Below, one piece after another: positions 42,394-49,775 of a stretch of DNA of 51,945 nt. A program made the position numbers and the translations under genes. Position 1 is the first letter of the stretch. Each line of letters starts with the position of its first letter. The notes below the pieces were generated by a model. The model saw nothing but the letters and a program-made list of their open reading frames with translations, did no database searches and had not been told where the DNA came from. Location of the stretch: contig JAFTPN010000085.1 of NCBI GenBank assembly GCA_017463245.1, positions 1 to 51,945 on the forward strand. The letters are read 5' to 3'. The DNA comes from Clostridia bacterium (GTDB lineage Bacteria > Bacillota > Clostridia > Christensenellales > Aristaeellaceae).

Positions 42394-42457
42394 TTTCCGG
42401 TGCTGCCGAAGGCAGCCACACTTAATTCCGAATTCAGAATTCCGAATTCCGAATTAG
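42361..42457. repeat. palindromic element with inverted AATTCGGAAT arms
   Basis: The left arm (42361-42393) contains GAATTCGGAATGCGGAAT. The centre is a CTGCCGAAGGCAG hairpin. The right arm (42421-42457) is the inverted module (TTCCGAATTCAGAATTCC). Other arrays show this arm at one end only. It overlaps the mnmG 3' end and ends eight bases before the EamA gene's ribosome-binding region. Confidence 0.75.
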
Positions 42458-42471
42458 AAAGAAGTGCCTAT

Positions 42472-43365
42472 ATGTCTTCGTATTTGCTTGTATTGCTTGG
42501 CGTGGTCATGGTGTCCTACTCCGGCCCCCTGGTGAAGGGTGGCCTACTGGCGGGGGCGAACCCGGCCTCCATGGCCTTTACCCGGATGCTCCTGGCCGCC
42601 GTGCTGCTTTTGCCGCTGATGTTCATCCGCCGCAAGGGACAGAGCGAGGCGCCCATCCGCACTTTGCGCCGCATGACCCGCACCCAATGGCTGTGGAGCC
42701 TGGCGGCCAGCGGCTTTCTGGCCGTGCATTACCTCACCTGGATGACCAGCCTGGACGCCACCAGCACCTTTGCCTCGGTGGCGCTGGTGTGCACGCAGCC
42801 CCTGTTTGTGGCGGCGGTGAGCGGGCTGATCCTCAAGGAGCCCATTCCCCGCAAGGCATTGCCCGGCGCGGCGGTGGCGCTGGTGGGCGCGGCGCTCATC
42901 GGGCTGAACAGCATCACCGGGCAGAGCGGGGACATCGGCGGCGATCTGCTGGCCCTGGCCGGTGCGGCCTGCATGGCCGGGCATTGGCTGTGCAACCGCT
43001 ACGCCCGCCGCACCGTGGAGGCTGAACCCTTCGCCCTGCTGCTCTATGCGCAAACGGCGCTGCTGCTCCTGCTGATGCTGCCTTTCACCGGCGGCTTCCG
43101 CATGACCGGCACCGCATGGCTGTATTCCTTCGGCCTGGCGGCTGGCTCCACCCTGCTGGGACACATGATGTTCACCTTCGCCCTGGGCAAGGTTTCCGCC
43201 ACGGTGGTGTCCTTCGCCATCCTGGGCGAACCCGTTGGCGCCATGCTGTGGAGCATGCTCATGTTTGGCGAGATTCCCACGCCCTTGCTCCTGATCGGCG
43301 GCGCGGTGGTGCTGGTGGGGCTGACGCTGTATCTTGTCGGCTCCATGAAAAACGAAAAAGTGTGA
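42472..43365 (+). CDS. EamA/DMT-family transporter
   Basis: A 297-residue membrane protein with ten predicted helices in two EamA repeats; the second starts near residue 150 (GGDLLALAGAACMAGHWLC). Such carriers export amino acids, nucleosides or other metabolites. Features such as VSYSGPLVKGG and LGEPVGAMLWSMLMFGEIP are typical. The start (42472) has only a weak AGAAAGAAG, and it lies directly after the palindromic element, which may have altered its original upstream region. Substrate unknown. Confidence 0.85.
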   Translation: MSSYLLVLLGVVMVSYSGPLVKGGLLAGANPASMAFTRMLLAAVLLLPLMFIRRKGQSEAPIRTLRRMTRTQWLWSLAASGFLAVHYLTWMTSLDATSTFASVALVCTQPLFVAAVSGLILKEPIPRKALPGAAVALVGAALIGLNSITGQSGDIGGDLLALAGAACMAGHWLCNRYARRTVEAEPFALLLYAQTALLLLLMLPFTGGFRMTGTAWLYSFGLAAGSTLLGHMMFTFALGKVSATVVSFAILGEPVGAMLWSMLMFGEIPTPLLLIGGAVVLVGLTLYLVGSMKNEKV

Positions 43366-43422
43366 TGTCTCGGTTTCATTTCTTTCATGGTTGGGTATAT
43401 ATCCCATGAAAGGAGTGATTCC

Positions 43423-43938
43423 ATGTTCAAGAGAATCGCGACGATGCTGCTGGCTCTGCTGCTTGTGACCACCGCCGCCCTGGCGGAGTCCTCCACGCTG
43501 GAGGCCGCGAAAAGCCTCGTCCCCAAAACCGCTGCCCTCACCGAGACTGACCGAGACGACGGCCTGTGGGAGTATGACTTCCGCGATGGCGATATGCGCT
43601 ATGAGGTCGTGCTGAACAGCACCTCCGCTGTGCTGCTCACCACCCGCAACACCGCCGTCAAACCCGCCGCTGCCAACACCCTCACCGCCGAAACCGCCAC
43701 GGCAGGCATTCCCGGCGAGATCCTCTACGCCCAGGCCGAAAAGGACGATGGCCGCTGGGTGTGGAAGCTCATCGTGCAGGAGGGAGGCGACCTGGTGGAA
43801 TACGACCTGAACGCCGAGACGGGCGAAGTCATCGAGGTGGAGCGTTATTTCTCCACCACGCTGGAGCTGCCCACCCGCACCTATAAGCGGCTTGACCTGG
43901 AACTGGACGATGGCCGCCTGCGCTGGGATTTCGATTAA
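43423..43938 (+). CDS. secreted PepSY-domain protein
   Basis: A 171-residue protein with an N-terminal signal peptide (MFKRIATMLLALLLVTTAALA, cleaved near residue 21). The C-terminal half (YAQAEKDDGRWVWKLIVQEG and VEYDLNAETGEVIEVERYF) is a PepSY domain, found in exported modulators of proteases and in iron-linked proteins. The earlier section may be a second, diverged copy. ATG follows AAAGGAG. A terminator lies 16 bases after the stop, so it is probably a single-gene unit. Role unknown. Confidence 0.82.
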   Translation: MFKRIATMLLALLLVTTAALAESSTLEAAKSLVPKTAALTETDRDDGLWEYDFRDGDMRYEVVLNSTSAVLLTTRNTAVKPAAANTLTAETATAGIPGEILYAQAEKDDGRWVWKLIVQEGGDLVEYDLNAETGEVIEVERYFSTTLELPTRTYKRLDLELDDGRLRWDFD

Positions 43939-43954
43939 GCACTTTATCCCCTTG

Positions 43955-43980
43955 GACCGCCTTGTGCGGTCTTTTTTCTT
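43955..43980 (+). terminator. terminator of the PepSY gene
   Basis: GACCGC pairs with GCGGTC, followed by TTTTTTCTT. Confidence 0.75.
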
Positions 43981-44007
43981 GCCCATCCTGCACAAATGTG
44001 GTAAACT
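43979..44007 (+). promoter_or_regulatory. promoter of ftsY
   Basis: -35 TTGCCC (43979-43984), 17-base spacer, -10 TAAACT (44002-44007), 34 bases before ftsY. Confidence 0.55.
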
Positions 44008-44040
44008 GATATCCGAATTGAACCCCAGGAGGTATGTCCC

Positions 44041-44955
44041 ATGAGCGAAACGAAAAAGAAGGGTCTCTTTGCCCGCCTGCGCGAAGGCCTGAGCAAGACC
44101 CGCGGCAACCTGACCAATAAAGTCGATGAGCTGGTGAAGGAGACCCGCAGGATCGACGAGGATTTTTATGAAGAGCTGGAGGATATCCTGATCCTTTCCG
44201 ACTGCGGCGTGAAGGCCACCACCGCCATCATGGACGAGCTGCGCGACCGGGTGAAGGCCGGCAGGATCACCGATGCCAACCAGGCCAAGGAGATCCTGAA
44301 GCAGATCATGGTGGAGCAGATGGACATTCCCCGCCCGCCGCTGAAGTGGCCGATGGTGATGCTGGTCGTGGGCGTGAACGGCGTGGGCAAGACCACCACT
44401 ATCGGCAAGCTGTCGCTGCGCTTCCAGTCCATTGGCCGCAAGGTGATGCTGGCCGCAGGCGATACCTTCCGTGCCGCCGCTGCCGAGCAGCTGTCCATCT
44501 GGGCTGACCGCGCCCGCGTGCCCATCGTGAAGCACGACGAGGGCGCTGACCCCGCCGCCGTGGTGTTTGACGCGGTGAAATCCGCCAAGGCGCAGGACGC
44601 CGACCTGCTCATTGTGGACACCGCCGGCCGCCTGCATAACAAAAAGAACCTGATGGACGAACTGAACAAGATGCGCCGCGTTATCGACCGGGAATACCCC
44701 GAGGCCGACGTGCGCTGCATCCTGGTGCTGGACGCCACCACCGGCCAGAACGGCCTTGCCCAGGCTCGCGCCTTCAAGGAGGTCTGCGAGATCGGCGGCA
44801 TCATCCTCACCAAGCTGGACGGCACCGCCAAGGGCGGCATCGCCCTGGCCATCCGCCAGGAGCTGGAAGTCCCCGTCTGGTACATCGGCGTGGGCGAGGG
44901 CATTGACGACCTCCAGCCCTTCGTCGCCAAGGACTTCGTGGAGGCGTTGTTCTGA
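44041..44955 (+). CDS. ftsY: Signal recognition particle receptor FtsY
   Basis: A 304-residue GTPase that docks SRP-bound ribosomes at the membrane. A short N-domain (about 1-100) without the long acidic extension of Proteobacteria is followed by G1 GVNGVGKTTT (residues 111-120), DTFRAAAAEQL, DTAGR, TKLDGTAKGG and GVGEGIDDL. AGGAGG precedes ATG. The usual partners smc and ffh are not next to it here. A duplicated hairpin module follows the stop. Confidence 0.98.
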   Translation: MSETKKKGLFARLREGLSKTRGNLTNKVDELVKETRRIDEDFYEELEDILILSDCGVKATTAIMDELRDRVKAGRITDANQAKEILKQIMVEQMDIPRPPLKWPMVMLVVGVNGVGKTTTIGKLSLRFQSIGRKVMLAAGDTFRAAAAEQLSIWADRARVPIVKHDEGADPAAVVFDAVKSAKAQDADLLIVDTAGRLHNKKNLMDELNKMRRVIDREYPEADVRCILVLDATTGQNGLAQARAFKEVCEIGGIILTKLDGTAKGGIALAIRQELEVPVWYIGVGEGIDDLQPFVAKDFVEALF

Positions 44956-44962
44956 TGTAGGG

Positions 44963-45029
44963 TGCGAGAGGGCGGCTTTTTCTGAGAAAAAGCCCCCTCT
45001 CGCGCTCTCCCCGAAAAAGCGGCGACTTT
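44963..45029. repeat. 66-bp hairpin module, copy 2 of 2
   Basis: Nearly identical to 19047-19112 (GCGAGAGGGCGGCTTTTT and opposite arm GAAAAAGCCCCCTCTC, then the same tail). It follows the ftsY stop by eight bases. Confidence 0.7.
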
Positions 45030-45073
45030 CGCGTAGAAGGTCGCTTTTTGCATACTGGTTGGGAGGTGTTACG

Positions 45074-45628
45074 GTGCAGCATAAGGGAACGTGTACGATT
45101 GAAACTGACAGATTGATTTTGCGGCGCTTTGTGCCGGAGGATGCCCAGATGATGTTTGACAACTGGGCGTCGGATCCGGAGGTGACGAAGTACCTCACAT
45201 GGCCGACACATGCCAGCGTGGATGTGAGCCGCTGGGTGCTGGGGGACTGGTGTCCCCAGTATGAGAAGCCGGACTACTATCAATGGGCGATCGTGCTGAA
45301 GGAGATCGGCCAGCCCATTGGCAGCATTGCCGTGGTGGAGCATGACGACCGGGTGGCCAAGGCGCACGTTGGCTATGCCATGGGGCGCAGGTGGTGGCAC
45401 CGGGGCATTATGACCGAGGCCACGCAGGCGGTGATGGACTTCCTTTTTGATGAGGTGGGCGTGCGGCGCATTGAGGCTCGGCACGATCCGCGCAACCCGC
45501 ATTCCGGCGGCGTGATGAAGAAATGCGGCATGAAGTATGAGGGAACGCTGCGCCAGTCCGACTGGAACAACCAGGGCATTTGCGATGCTTGCTATTACGC
45601 CCTGCTGGCAGAGGAACGCCGCTCATGA
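45074..45628 (+). CDS. GNAT-family N-acetyltransferase (RimJ/RimL type)
   Basis: A 184-residue protein. TDRLILRRFVPEDAQMMFDNW is the usual beginning of RimJ/RimL-type acetyltransferases, and HVGYAMGRRWWHRGIMTEA holds the acetyl-CoA loop. The GTG start (45074) follows GGGAGG by seven bases. Its stop overlaps the next gene by four bases (ATGA), starting a coupled set of four genes. Substrate unknown; ribosomal protein or small-molecule acetylation are both possible. Confidence 0.88.
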   Translation: MQHKGTCTIETDRLILRRFVPEDAQMMFDNWASDPEVTKYLTWPTHASVDVSRWVLGDWCPQYEKPDYYQWAIVLKEIGQPIGSIAVVEHDDRVAKAHVGYAMGRRWWHRGIMTEATQAVMDFLFDEVGVRRIEARHDPRNPHSGGVMKKCGMKYEGTLRQSDWNNQGICDACYYALLAEERRS

Positions 45629-46218
45629 CTACCGTGTATTTTGTGCGCCACGCCCAGCCCAACTTTGCCAATCATGACGACCTGACCCGGGAGCTGACGG
45701 CCAAGGGCATGGAGGATCGTCATTTGGTGGAAGGTTTGTTGGCGGGTGTATCGGTGGATGCGGTGCTGTCCAGCCCCTACAGGCGGGCGGTGGACACGGT
45801 GCAGCCCCTGGCGGATGAGCGAGGCCTGGCTATCCGCACCGTGGCGGATTTCCGCGAGCGCCGGGTGGACAGCTGCTGGATCGAGGATTTCAACAGCTTC
45901 TGCCGGGCGCAATGGGCGGACTTTGACTACAAGCTCACCGATGGCGAGACCCTGCGCCAGGTGCAGCAGCGCAACATCGCTGCCCTGGCGGCTGTGCTGC
46001 GGGAATTCGCCGGGCAAACGGTGGTCATTGGCAGCCACGGCACGGCGCTGAGCACCATCATCAACCATTATGACCCGACCTTTGACCATGCCGAATTTGA
46101 AAAGATCCGCGGCCTGATGCCCTGGGTGGTGCGCTTCACCTTCGAGGGCATGGATTGCGTGGATATCACGAGCTATGATGTTTTTCAGCACACGGAAGAA
46201 AGGCGGCAACTGAAATGA
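45625..46218 (+). CDS. Histidine phosphatase family protein
   Basis: A 197-residue phosphoglycerate-mutase-like phosphatase. The N-terminal VRHAQPNFAN carries the phospho-accepting His (RHA variant of the RHG motif), SSPYRRAVDTVQPLA has the second Arg, and GSHGTALS the second catalytic His. It overlaps the genes on both sides by four bases (ATGA), so it is translated as part of a coupled set with two GNAT enzymes and an epimerase-like protein. Substrate unknown. Confidence 0.88.
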   Translation: MTTVYFVRHAQPNFANHDDLTRELTAKGMEDRHLVEGLLAGVSVDAVLSSPYRRAVDTVQPLADERGLAIRTVADFRERRVDSCWIEDFNSFCRAQWADFDYKLTDGETLRQVQQRNIAALAAVLREFAGQTVVIGSHGTALSTIINHYDPTFDHAEFEKIRGLMPWVVRFTFEGMDCVDITSYDVFQHTEERRQLK

Positions 46219-47120
46219 AGCTATTGATCATTGGCGGCAGCGGCCAGCTGAGCCGCCGCGTGGTGGAGCTTGCCCTGGAACAGGATCACGAAGTGTGGAC
46301 GCTGACCCGCGGCACCCGCCCTCTGCCGGAGGGTGTGCACAGCCTGACGGCTGACCGCGCCGACGATGCAGCGGTGCGCCTTGCCCTGGAAAGCGCAGGC
46401 GTGCAATGGGATGCGGCCATCGACTGCATCTGCATGACGGCCGCCCACGCCCGGCAGGACTTAGCGCTGCTGCCTGCCTTTACCCATCGCCTGGCGGTGG
46501 TGTCCACCGATTCGGTGTACCACCCCTACCACAAGTCCGTTCCCCAGACGGAGGAAGCCGACCACTACATGGACGATGGCGGCTATGGCGCCAACAAACG
46601 TCAGATGGAGGAAGTCTTCCTGGCTGACCGGGAAAGCCTTTCCTGGTCGATCTTCCGGCCGGGGCACATCTTTGGCAAGGGCTTCCTGCTGGGGTGCTTC
46701 CCGGAGCAGTCCCGCCAGGCCGACCTGCTGGCGCATATGCGCGCCGACAAGCCCCTGCGCCTGGTGGGTGGCGGCGAGTTCCTGATCCACCCCATCTATG
46801 TGGACGACATGGCGCTGGCCTTGCTGGACTGCCTGGACAAACCCAAGGCAGCGGGCGAGATCTTCTGCATCGGCGGCCCCGAGGCTGTGCCCAACCGGGT
46901 GTATTACGAGCACATTGGCGAGATCATCGGCCACCCGGCGAAGATCGAGTGCATCCCGCTGGAGGGCTACCTGGAGGCCAATCCCCAGTACAGCGGCCAC
47001 CTGTGCCAGCGCTGCTATTGCCTGGACAAGCTGCGGGAGGCGGGCATCCGTATGCCCGACATGCCCCTGAAGGAAGGCTTGCGCAGGCATATTGAATGGC
47101 TGGATGGGGAAGTGCAGTAA
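46215..47120 (+). CDS. NAD-dependent epimerase/dehydratase family protein (extended SDR)
   Basis: A 301-residue Rossmann-fold protein. The nucleotide motif is IIGGSGQLSRRVVELAL. STDSVYHPYH, GGYGANKRQMEE and FRPGHIFGKG follow the order of extended or atypical short-chain dehydrogenases, with the YxxxK position represented by YGANK. This subgroup includes proteins annotated as reductases or RNA-binding relatives, so catalysis is not certain. Starts within the stop of the histidine phosphatase gene. Confidence 0.82.
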   Translation: MKLLIIGGSGQLSRRVVELALEQDHEVWTLTRGTRPLPEGVHSLTADRADDAAVRLALESAGVQWDAAIDCICMTAAHARQDLALLPAFTHRLAVVSTDSVYHPYHKSVPQTEEADHYMDDGGYGANKRQMEEVFLADRESLSWSIFRPGHIFGKGFLLGCFPEQSRQADLLAHMRADKPLRLVGGGEFLIHPIYVDDMALALLDCLDKPKAAGEIFCIGGPEAVPNRVYYEHIGEIIGHPAKIECIPLEGYLEANPQYSGHLCQRCYCLDKLREAGIRMPDMPLKEGLRRHIEWLDGEVQ

Positions 47121-47143
47121 ATCCGGCAGAAAGGAAGATACAC

Positions 47144-47590
47144 ATGGGCATTACAACAAGAAAAATGGTGCAGGGCGACATTGCCGCCTGTGCGGATATC
47201 CTTTGCGCCGTGTATAACAATGAGCTGTGGCAATGCCGCTGGAAAAAGGACACCGCCATGGCGTACCTGGAGGACTTCTTCCGCATGAGCAAATTCGTTG
47301 GCTATGTGGTGGAGGACGAGGGGGAGCTCATCGGCGGGCTGTTTGCCCACGAAAAGGTGTGGTGGAACAACAGCGAGGTGTTCATTGAGGAAATGTTCAT
47401 CCGGCCTGATGCCCAGCGGAAGGGCTACGGCTCTCTGCTGATGGCGCAGGTGGAGGCCTATGTGCAGGCCAAGGGCTTGGCGGGCATCACCCTGTCCACC
47501 AACCGATATGCACCCGCCCCGGCGTTCTACCGCAAAAATGGCTTTGTTGACTGCGGCCATGTGCTGTTCATGGCCAAGGAAATGGAGTAA
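47144..47590 (+). CDS. GNAT-family N-acetyltransferase
   Basis: A 148-residue enzyme with the acetyl-CoA-binding motif RPDAQRKGYGSLLMAQVEAY and a C-terminal FYRKNGFVDCG, both classical for GNATs. AAAGGAAG precedes ATG 47144. It is the last gene of the GNAT-phosphatase-epimerase-GNAT set. Substrate unknown. Confidence 0.9.
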   Translation: MGITTRKMVQGDIAACADILCAVYNNELWQCRWKKDTAMAYLEDFFRMSKFVGYVVEDEGELIGGLFAHEKVWWNNSEVFIEEMFIRPDAQRKGYGSLLMAQVEAYVQAKGLAGITLSTNRYAPAPAFYRKNGFVDCGHVLFMAKEME

Positions 47591-47597
47591 ATAATAG

Positions 47598-47622
47598 CAC
47601 CCCCTTCATTGTGAAGGGGGTG
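47598..47622 (+). terminator. hairpin terminator after the GNAT set
   Basis: CACCCCCTTCA and TGAAGGGGGTG form an 11-bp stem, followed by a weak TTCAGTTTG. Confidence 0.7.
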
Positions 47623-47637
47623 TTCAGTTTGTCAAAA

Positions 47638-47682
47638 CCCCTCTGACTGCAATCGTATCCGGCGGCTTTGCCGACGGAGCGC
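47638..47682. repeat. CTCTGACTG..GCCGACGG direct repeat, copy 1
   Basis: About 43 bases starting CCTCTGACTG and including ATCCGGCGGCTTTGCCGACG match 49615-49657 with few differences. The two direct copies flank the DUF1349-ppk2 segment. Confidence 0.7.
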
Positions 47683-47755
47683 AATTCCTCAAAAAAGTGG
47701 GATGTGATTTGGCAAGTGTGAATTGATCCAATCACTTTTCGTCAGATCACGCATA

Positions 47756-47803
47756 AAGAGCGCACTTGCTGCCGCCCACAGGGGTGGTGAGTAAGTGCGT
47801 TCT
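47756..47803. terminator. repeated hairpin, copy 2 of 2, between convergent units
   Basis: AAGAGCGCACTTGCTG and GTAAGTGCGTTCTT with inner CCGCCC/GGGTGG form a long stem related to 13608-13662. It lies just downstream of the DUF1349 gene end. Confidence 0.6.
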
Positions 47804-47836
47804 TATTCGCTATGCAAAGCGTCAAATTGGAATTTG

Positions 47837-48445
47837 TTACTCCGAATCAGGTTGCTGTCCATCGTGCGCCAGCCATTTGCATTCCGTGATTTCCATATTC
47901 GTGAATGTTGCCTTGAATGATGAAGCTTCGGGACTGCACGCGTAAACACCGAAGCGAATTGTACCGCTGCCCTTCCACATGTGGCACACGCGCATTTGCT
48001 TGAAAGTAACGCCATCCTGTGAACACTCAATACAGTAATCATCGTTACGGCGGCTGAAGCGGTACCACATCGATTTTATGCATGCTTCAATCTCCGTGGT
48101 TGCCCAATCGGAGTATCCATTGTTCGTAACAACACTGCCAAGGTGTTGGAATCTTTCGTTTTCATATTCAATGGAGCCCTTGAGCCAGTTTTCGCTGTCA
48201 AGGTACATCACAACTCCACACTGATCAAATCTGCACTTGCTTTGGAAGTGAGTTTGAACTGTGAAGGAAAAATACTTTTCATCAGTCTCCATCTGTAATA
48301 CAGGCGCATTGTCATTTCTGAAATGATAATAGGTTCTCTGCCATAAATCAGTGTGCGGGCTTGTGAGGATTTCAATCCTTTCATCAGAGATTGCATAATC
48401 AGCAGGCTCCCTTGTCCATTGAAGCTTATTGACGTCAAATTTCAA
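47837..48445 (-). CDS. DUF1349 family protein (concanavalin-like fold)
   Basis: A 202-residue protein. The features LWQRTYYHFRNDNAPVLQM, FDQCGVVMYLDSENWLKGSI and YCIECSQDGVTFKQMRVCH are typical of DUF1349/YesU-like proteins, which have a jelly-roll fold and often occur with carbohydrate genes. Start is TTG (48445), eight bases after GGAGG. The gene is visibly richer in A and T than its neighbours and lies between direct repeats, so it may be horizontally acquired. Function unknown. Confidence 0.82.
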   Translation of the reverse strand: MKFDVNKLQWTREPADYAISDERIEILTSPHTDLWQRTYYHFRNDNAPVLQMETDEKYFSFTVQTHFQSKCRFDQCGVVMYLDSENWLKGSIEYENERFQHLGSVVTNNGYSDWATTEIEACIKSMWYRFSRRNDDYCIECSQDGVTFKQMRVCHMWKGSGTIRFGVYACSPEASSFKATFTNMEITECKWLAHDGQQPDSE

Positions 48446-48489
48446 AGAAACACCTCCGCAAATTCAAGTTTGTCGCTTTCATTCTATCA

Positions 48490-48537
48490 TGGAAAAGTAG
48501 AAACAGCAAGCCATGCAATCTGCCTGGCTTGCTGCTG
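48490..48537 (-). terminator. hairpin between ppk2 and the DUF1349 gene
   Basis: On the minus strand AGCAAGCCA pairs with TGGCTTGCT, followed by GTTTCTACTTTT. A likely promoter for the DUF1349 gene (TTGCTG, 17 bases, TAGAAT) overlaps its end. Confidence 0.55.
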
Positions 48538-48576
48538 TTGTTGACTGCTTTCATTCACCACAAACGAACCGTAGCC

Positions 48577-48614
48577 ATGACGTATTAGAAGGATAAATCC
48601 TTCCTTTACATCAT
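48577..48614. repeat. imperfect palindrome, copy 2 of 2
   Basis: Starts ATGACG, ends CATCAT and has AGAAGGA/TCCTTCCT arms around TAAA. Matches the palindrome at 700-733 in ends and loop. Confidence 0.5.
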
Positions 48615-48645
48615 ACATACTGGCTCTGCCACTTTTTTGACACGG

Positions 48646-49509
48646 TTAGTCTTCCATTTCCAGCTCCACCATGATCTGCGGGAGCTTGGCCTCTTCCGCA
48701 GGGTCAAGGGGCGGGAACTGGGGATCCATTTCTTCCAGAATGTCCACCAGAATCTCGCTCATCAGGTAGCGGGTGTACCACTTGTTGTCGGCAGGCAGCA
48801 CATACCAGGGGCATTCCGGGGTGGCGGTCTGGTTGATGCAGTCCTCGTAGGCGGCGTCGTATTCCGCCCACAGGGCGCGCTCCTTCATGTCGGAGGTGGA
48901 AAGCTTCCAATGCTTCTCTTCCAGCTCCAGCCGGTCAAGGAAGCGGCGGCGCTGCTCGTCGCGGCTCACGTTGAGGAAAATCTTCACCATGCGCAGGCCG
49001 TTGTCGTAGAGGTATTCCTCCCAGCTGCGCAGCTGGCGGAAGCGGCGCTGGAAGAAATCATCGGTGATGCAGCGCTTGGCCAGCTTGTAGGTCTTTTCCA
49101 GGTGATGCACCCGCACGGCCAGCACGTCCTCGTACTGGGAGCGGTTGAACAGGCCGATCTTCCCCCGGGGCGGCAGCGCCTGATGGATGCGCCAGAGATA
49201 ATCGTGGCTCAGCTCGGTGGAGTTGGGCGCCTTGAAGGAGGTCACCTCCAGGGCGGCGGGGTTCAGCCCGGAGAACACTTTCTTGATAAGGCTGTCCTTG
49301 CCCGCGGCGTCCCGCGCTTGCAGGGCGATGACGAGACCCTCCCGCCCGGCGGCATAGAGGCGCTCCTGCAATTCGGCAGCGCGGGCGATGTTCTTGGCGG
49401 TCTTTTCCACCAGCTCGGCCTTGTCCTTTTTGCGGTCACCGGCGGTGGTGGGCATATCCTTCAGGCAAACCTTGCGGGAACCATCGAACAGATAATCTTT
49501 TGCAGACAC
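48646..49509 (-). CDS. ppk2: Polyphosphate kinase 2 family protein
   Basis: A 287-residue P-loop enzyme that moves phosphate between polyphosphate and nucleotides. The Walker A-like motif QARDAAGKDSLIKKVFSGLNP (first 20 residues shown in part: ARDAAGKDS), the lid region GLFNRSQYEDVL and NVSRDEQRRRF fit PPK2, as does WYVLPADNKWY near the end. The usual GRDAAGKGG loop has DS in place of GG, a noticeable variation. It has a consensus promoter. A Ppx/GppA-type enzyme elsewhere in the window may share the polyphosphate pool. Confidence 0.9.
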   Translation of the reverse strand: MSAKDYLFDGSRKVCLKDMPTTAGDRKKDKAELVEKTAKNIARAAELQERLYAAGREGLVIALQARDAAGKDSLIKKVFSGLNPAALEVTSFKAPNSTELSHDYLWRIHQALPPRGKIGLFNRSQYEDVLAVRVHHLEKTYKLAKRCITDDFFQRRFRQLRSWEEYLYDNGLRMVKIFLNVSRDEQRRRFLDRLELEEKHWKLSTSDMKERALWAEYDAAYEDCINQTATPECPWYVLPADNKWYTRYLMSEILVDILEEMDPQFPPLDPAEEAKLPQIMVELEMED

Positions 49510-49539
49510 GGTAAACGCTCCTCATGATGTGGTCATATC

Positions 49540-49568
49540 ATTATACACCCTTGTCGATTTTTTGACAA
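49540..49568 (-). promoter_or_regulatory. promoter of ppk2
   Basis: -35 TTGTCA (49563-49568), 17-base spacer, -10 TATAAT (49540-49545). Confidence 0.75.
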
Positions 49569-49614
49569 CTATGGAAAAGCATATGACCCTGGAGGTGTCG
49601 GAGGCGCCGCAGCG

Positions 49615-49657
49615 CCTCTGACTGTAATCGTATCCGGCGGCTTTGCCGACGGGGCGG
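49615..49657. repeat. CTCTGACTG..GCCGACGG direct repeat, copy 2
   Basis: Direct copy of 47638-47682. It is followed by further small hairpins (TTTTCGCC/GGCGAAAA near 49670 and GTGGGCTTTAGCCCAC near 49706). Confidence 0.7.
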
Positions 49658-49740
49658 GGCGTTTTCGCCTCTGGCGAAAACATTCCTTACGCGAAGGAGC
49701 GGCCGTGGGCTTTAGCCCACAGCGACGAAGCGCAAACTCA

Positions 49741-49768
49741 AAAAAGTGACCTTCAGGTCACTTTTTTG
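49741..49768. terminator. terminator of pyrH
   Basis: A perfect AAAAAAGTGACC..GGTCACTTTTTT stem-loop begins a few bases after the pyrH stop. T-runs are present in both directions. Confidence 0.88.
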
Positions 49769-49775
49769 AATCCCT

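Noticed and set aside
42544-45198. 884-residue minus-strand open frame
   Set aside because: It runs antisense to the EamA, PepSY and ftsY genes, is low-complexity (His, Gly, Gln, Ala rich), and exists because GC-rich codons avoid stops on the other strand.
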